Origin: Azorinus chamasolen
Taxonomy: Eukaryota > Mollusca > Bivalvia > Cardiida > Solecurtidae
NCBI GenBank assembly: GCA_963576725.1
Contig: OY755237.1
Coordinates: 66,994,269-67,058,268 of the forward strand
Direction of reading: 5' to 3'
DNA: 64,000 nucleotides
The translations under genes and the position numbers were made by a program. The notes under the pieces were generated by a model, which was not told where the DNA came from, did no database searches, and saw nothing but the letters and a program-made list of their open reading frames with translations. Of this stretch, positions 61,792-64,000 are shown piece by piece. How positions within the stretch are numbered: position 1 is the first letter of the stretch; each line of letters begins with the position of its first letter.

Positions 61792-62860
61792 TGTATATGG
61801 TGTAGTGATTATTTTGGTGCCATCTCTTTATTTGAATAGTTCTATAATGCCACAGGACCCCAACCATTTTTTATGCCAAAATAGTACTTGATTTTCTTTA
61901 CAAACTTGCCAAAATACTTTATTGAAGCCCATAAATGTTTGAAATAGATTGAAGGGGGAGCATTATTGGAACTTAATCTTTAGCAAGCTCAAAGCAAAAT
62001 AACATTAGCAAAATGTTTGGTTTCAAATATATAGAGGAACTTGGAGACTCATCTAAGGAATCGCTTTGATACTATTGTCGTATTATGAGTAGATCATATT
62101 CCTGAGAAGGAAAGGAAGAATTACCTATGTTGAAAGTTGAAACATGGCAATATCTGCAAGAGAGAACATTTTATTCTGTGCCAGGCATGAAAAAGGTTCA
62201 TGATCACAGAGTGGAAATTTGATGTGCTGAGGATTGTCAGGTTTCTGGTATATACCCTGTCATCTCCTATAAATGGGAAAGCAACTTTGCCTAATGACTA
62301 CTATTGACAGAGCTAGCTGAGGGATCAGGGAATTTCCATGGCCCCTTAGGGGTCAGTTTGTCAGAATGATGGCTGGAGGAGGAAGTTCCCGTAAACATTG
62401 CCAGGTGAACATTATGAATGGGAAATATCTCAATCCAAGGATTATGTATTTTGGGAGACCACCTGTATAATTTAGAGGCCCACTGCTTCTTTGGCGTTGA
62501 AATTACATTCCAGTGAAAGCTTTTGTTGGGGGTCTTCAAGAGACACTAATATGTCCTCTAAGTCATAAATCCTCCTGACATCAGTATTAATGTGTCCGAT
62601 GGCCCCTTATTTCCTGCAGCCTGAAAAGCGGATTAATATCACTTGAGGGCAACAAAAGGGATCCAGGCTTGGCACACATTCAGCCCGGGAGTTGTTGACC
62701 CAAACACAAAACATTTGGGGCTAGAGGGATCCCCTGAGGTCAGTCGTTTTCCGGAGTAATGGGTTATTAATGGCACCAGTTAGGGAAGGGATCAAGATCT
62801 CTAAATTTTCACTTTGACTGAAAATACATATTTAACTTCAAATCTAGTTTAGCCCTGTCA
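61792..62860. other. Longest repeat-free island in the window
   Basis: About 1.07 kb with no MITE, even base composition, and higher GC in 62280-62780. Motif-like strings include AAGCGGATTAATATCAC (GGATTA core) and GGCTTGGCACACATTCAGCC. No splice-bounded open frame; an 82-codon reverse frame (62291-62539) is not convincing. Possible conserved non-coding DNA. Confidence 0.45.
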
Positions 62861-63338
62861 CTGCCATACTACTACCTAAATTACATTTTAAACTCTGTAG
62901 ATCCAGATGAAATGGTGCCCTTTGACCTGTACAGAATTGTATTAGAACTCTTATAGTATCATGACATATTTGTGTTGTTGAACTATTGATTCAAACTAAG
63001 CCAAAAGAACATTTTTCTTGAAGTTTCTCAATAGATCAACAATAGGTAAATGTCTGATCAGGGTCTGCACTCTTTGTACAGTAAAACCTCTCTATAACGG
63101 CCACTAAATTGCATTAATTAGTTGGTATTTAGGGCAGGTGGTTGCTTAAAGCAAGGTGAAAGTAAAACAGAACGCTCCTATAGGAGCATTGTTTTACTTT
63201 CACCATGCTTTAAGCAGCCACCTGCCTTTAACACAAAATACTTGATGTAATTTAGTGACCGTTATAGAGAGGTTTTACTGTACTTCATAATCATCTAGCA
63301 AACTTAACTGTTTAATACTGAGTGGACTTTATAGTCAA
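62861..63338. mobile_element. TTAA-E remnant carrying a TA-1 insertion
   Basis: TCAGGGTCTGCACTCTTTG, the TA-1 copy, then CTTCATAATCATCTAGC, matching the TTAA-E order GGGTCTGC..CATTCAAAATCATCTAGC at 6697. 62861-63045 is otherwise unique. Confidence 0.7.
63079..63280. mobile_element. TA-1 MITE with TA target duplication
   Basis: Starts CAGTAAAACCTCTCTATAAC and ends GAGAGGTTTTACTG; TA at 63077-63078 and 63281-63282. Apex ACGCTCCTATAGGAGCAT with a 4-base loss just after it. Confidence 0.9.
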
Positions 63339-63585
63339 CTATTTACTCCATAAACGCGCCTTTCTACACCTTTGCAAACAGAGTAGACGCAAATCAGATG
63401 ACTTCTATAGGAGCTGTCTGATCAGGGTCTGCTCTGTTTGCTTATGGAATAATATAGATGTGATTCTACGGTTTCTGCTTTGGAAATATTCAATGTATTG
63501 ATAATTGCCATTTTAAACATTGATCTAATTAATATTCATGACATCATTCTTTCTTATATAAATATTCATGGAGGAAAGGGTTTAA
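63335..63585. mobile_element. TTAA-A MITE
   Basis: Apex GACTTCTATAGGAGCTGTC; ends GGAGGAAAGGGTTTAA; shares the end with the next element. Confidence 0.82.
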
Positions 63586-63831
63586 CACTGATTGAGTTAT
63601 TTGACTCTGAAAATTCAGTGTTGAAGGATGTCATCAGTTTTCATTCACTAATGTCCTATGCAAACAGTGTAGACCCAGATGAGAGGGCTCCTAGAGGAGC
63701 CCTCTCATCAGGGTCTGCACTGTTTGTCATATTACACTTTTCTTTAGAAAAATCCCTAATTATTCACCATAAACTTGACCTGTTTGAATTTTGGAAAAGT
63801 CCATTTGAAAATTCAGCGTTGTAAGGGTTAA
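63582..63831. mobile_element. TTAA-E MITE, complete
   Basis: Starts TTAACACTGATTGAG and ends CAGCGTTGTAAGGGTTAA. Hairpin GATGAGAGGGCTCCTAGAGG with arms CCCAGATG and CATCAGGG. The last 170 bases hold a TTAA-F half (ACATCTCATCAGGGTCC). Confidence 0.85.
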
Positions 63832-64000
63832 TCACAATTTATGTCCCTTTGACCGAAAAAAAAGATACCATTTATGGATGAAAAGGAAGTCGACATCTCA
63901 TCAGGGTCCAAAGTGTTTTGCACCATCCGATAATATTTTTGGTCAAAAAGAGAAAATGAAATGATTTTCTTGAAAAAAGACAGCTCCTTTAACTCTTTCC

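Noticed and set aside
62291..62539. 82-codon reverse-strand frame in the repeat-free island
   Set aside because: Low-information composition (Ser, Pro, His), no splice or start context; better viewed as non-coding until shown otherwise.
1..64000. CRISPR-like dispersed palindromes
   Set aside because: Palindromes are parts of 200-280 bp transposons with target duplications, irregularly spaced, in intron-containing animal DNA.

Overview
The window is animal nuclear DNA: AT-rich, with large introns carrying GT..AG splice sites and more than a hundred short interspersed repeats. Repeat types (tandem-repeat elements with hairpin starts, very abundant foldback MITEs) point to a mollusc, most likely a bivalve. 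That is an inference from repeat character; I cannot name the species. I see no bacterial or viral genes, tRNA, rRNA or CRISPR.

One gene is supported, on the + strand in the first 20 kb. Five internal exons (4598-4726, 11241-11407, 14519-14638, 17768-17924, 19222-19420) join in one open frame of 257 codons plus one base. They encode seven consecutive C2H2-type zinc fingers, the last being C2HC, followed by a Gln/Ile-rich tail. Four of the seven fingers are completed only by splicing, which is strong evidence for the model. The first exon has a splice acceptor and the last a donor, so both gene ends lie elsewhere. From 19421 to 64000 I find no convincing exon, only two weak candidates.

The rest is a layered mass of short non-autonomous DNA transposons. 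Names used below: TTAA-A to TTAA-G are MITEs of about 210-280 bp flanked by TTAA, mostly with CCC-starting ends (piggyBac-like). A has ATGAATATTCATG arms; B has arms with AATACCTACTGAATATTC; C has a GAAACCATTGTGATAAATAG hairpin; D has ends CCCTTCGCTTGCT; E has ends ending in CTGAATTTTC or CCCTTGCAATG; F has ends CTCTTTGCACGCTA; G is a single hybrid. TA-1 and TA-2 are MITEs starting CAGTAAAACC and flanked by TA (pogo/Tigger-like). N6 is a family of about 190 bp starting CAGAG with 6-bp target duplications. HLE are Helentron/pearl-like elements: a hairpin start, internal 125-165 bp tandem units, and an end at CTTGTT. There are also one hAT-like MITE, one truncated LINE and several minisatellites.

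Elements are inserted in each other repeatedly, which lets target-site duplications and relative ages be read directly. The most unusual signals are a common hairpin apex, GCTCC-N4-GGAGC, shared by families with unrelated ends; an element (6751-7002) with TTAA-type ends but a TA-type hairpin; a mismatch kept at the same position in most hairpins; chains of elements sharing one TTAA; and sequence-unrelated HLE elements with one common architecture. Several repeat-poor islands downstream of the last exon (notably 61792-62860) could be regulatory DNA.
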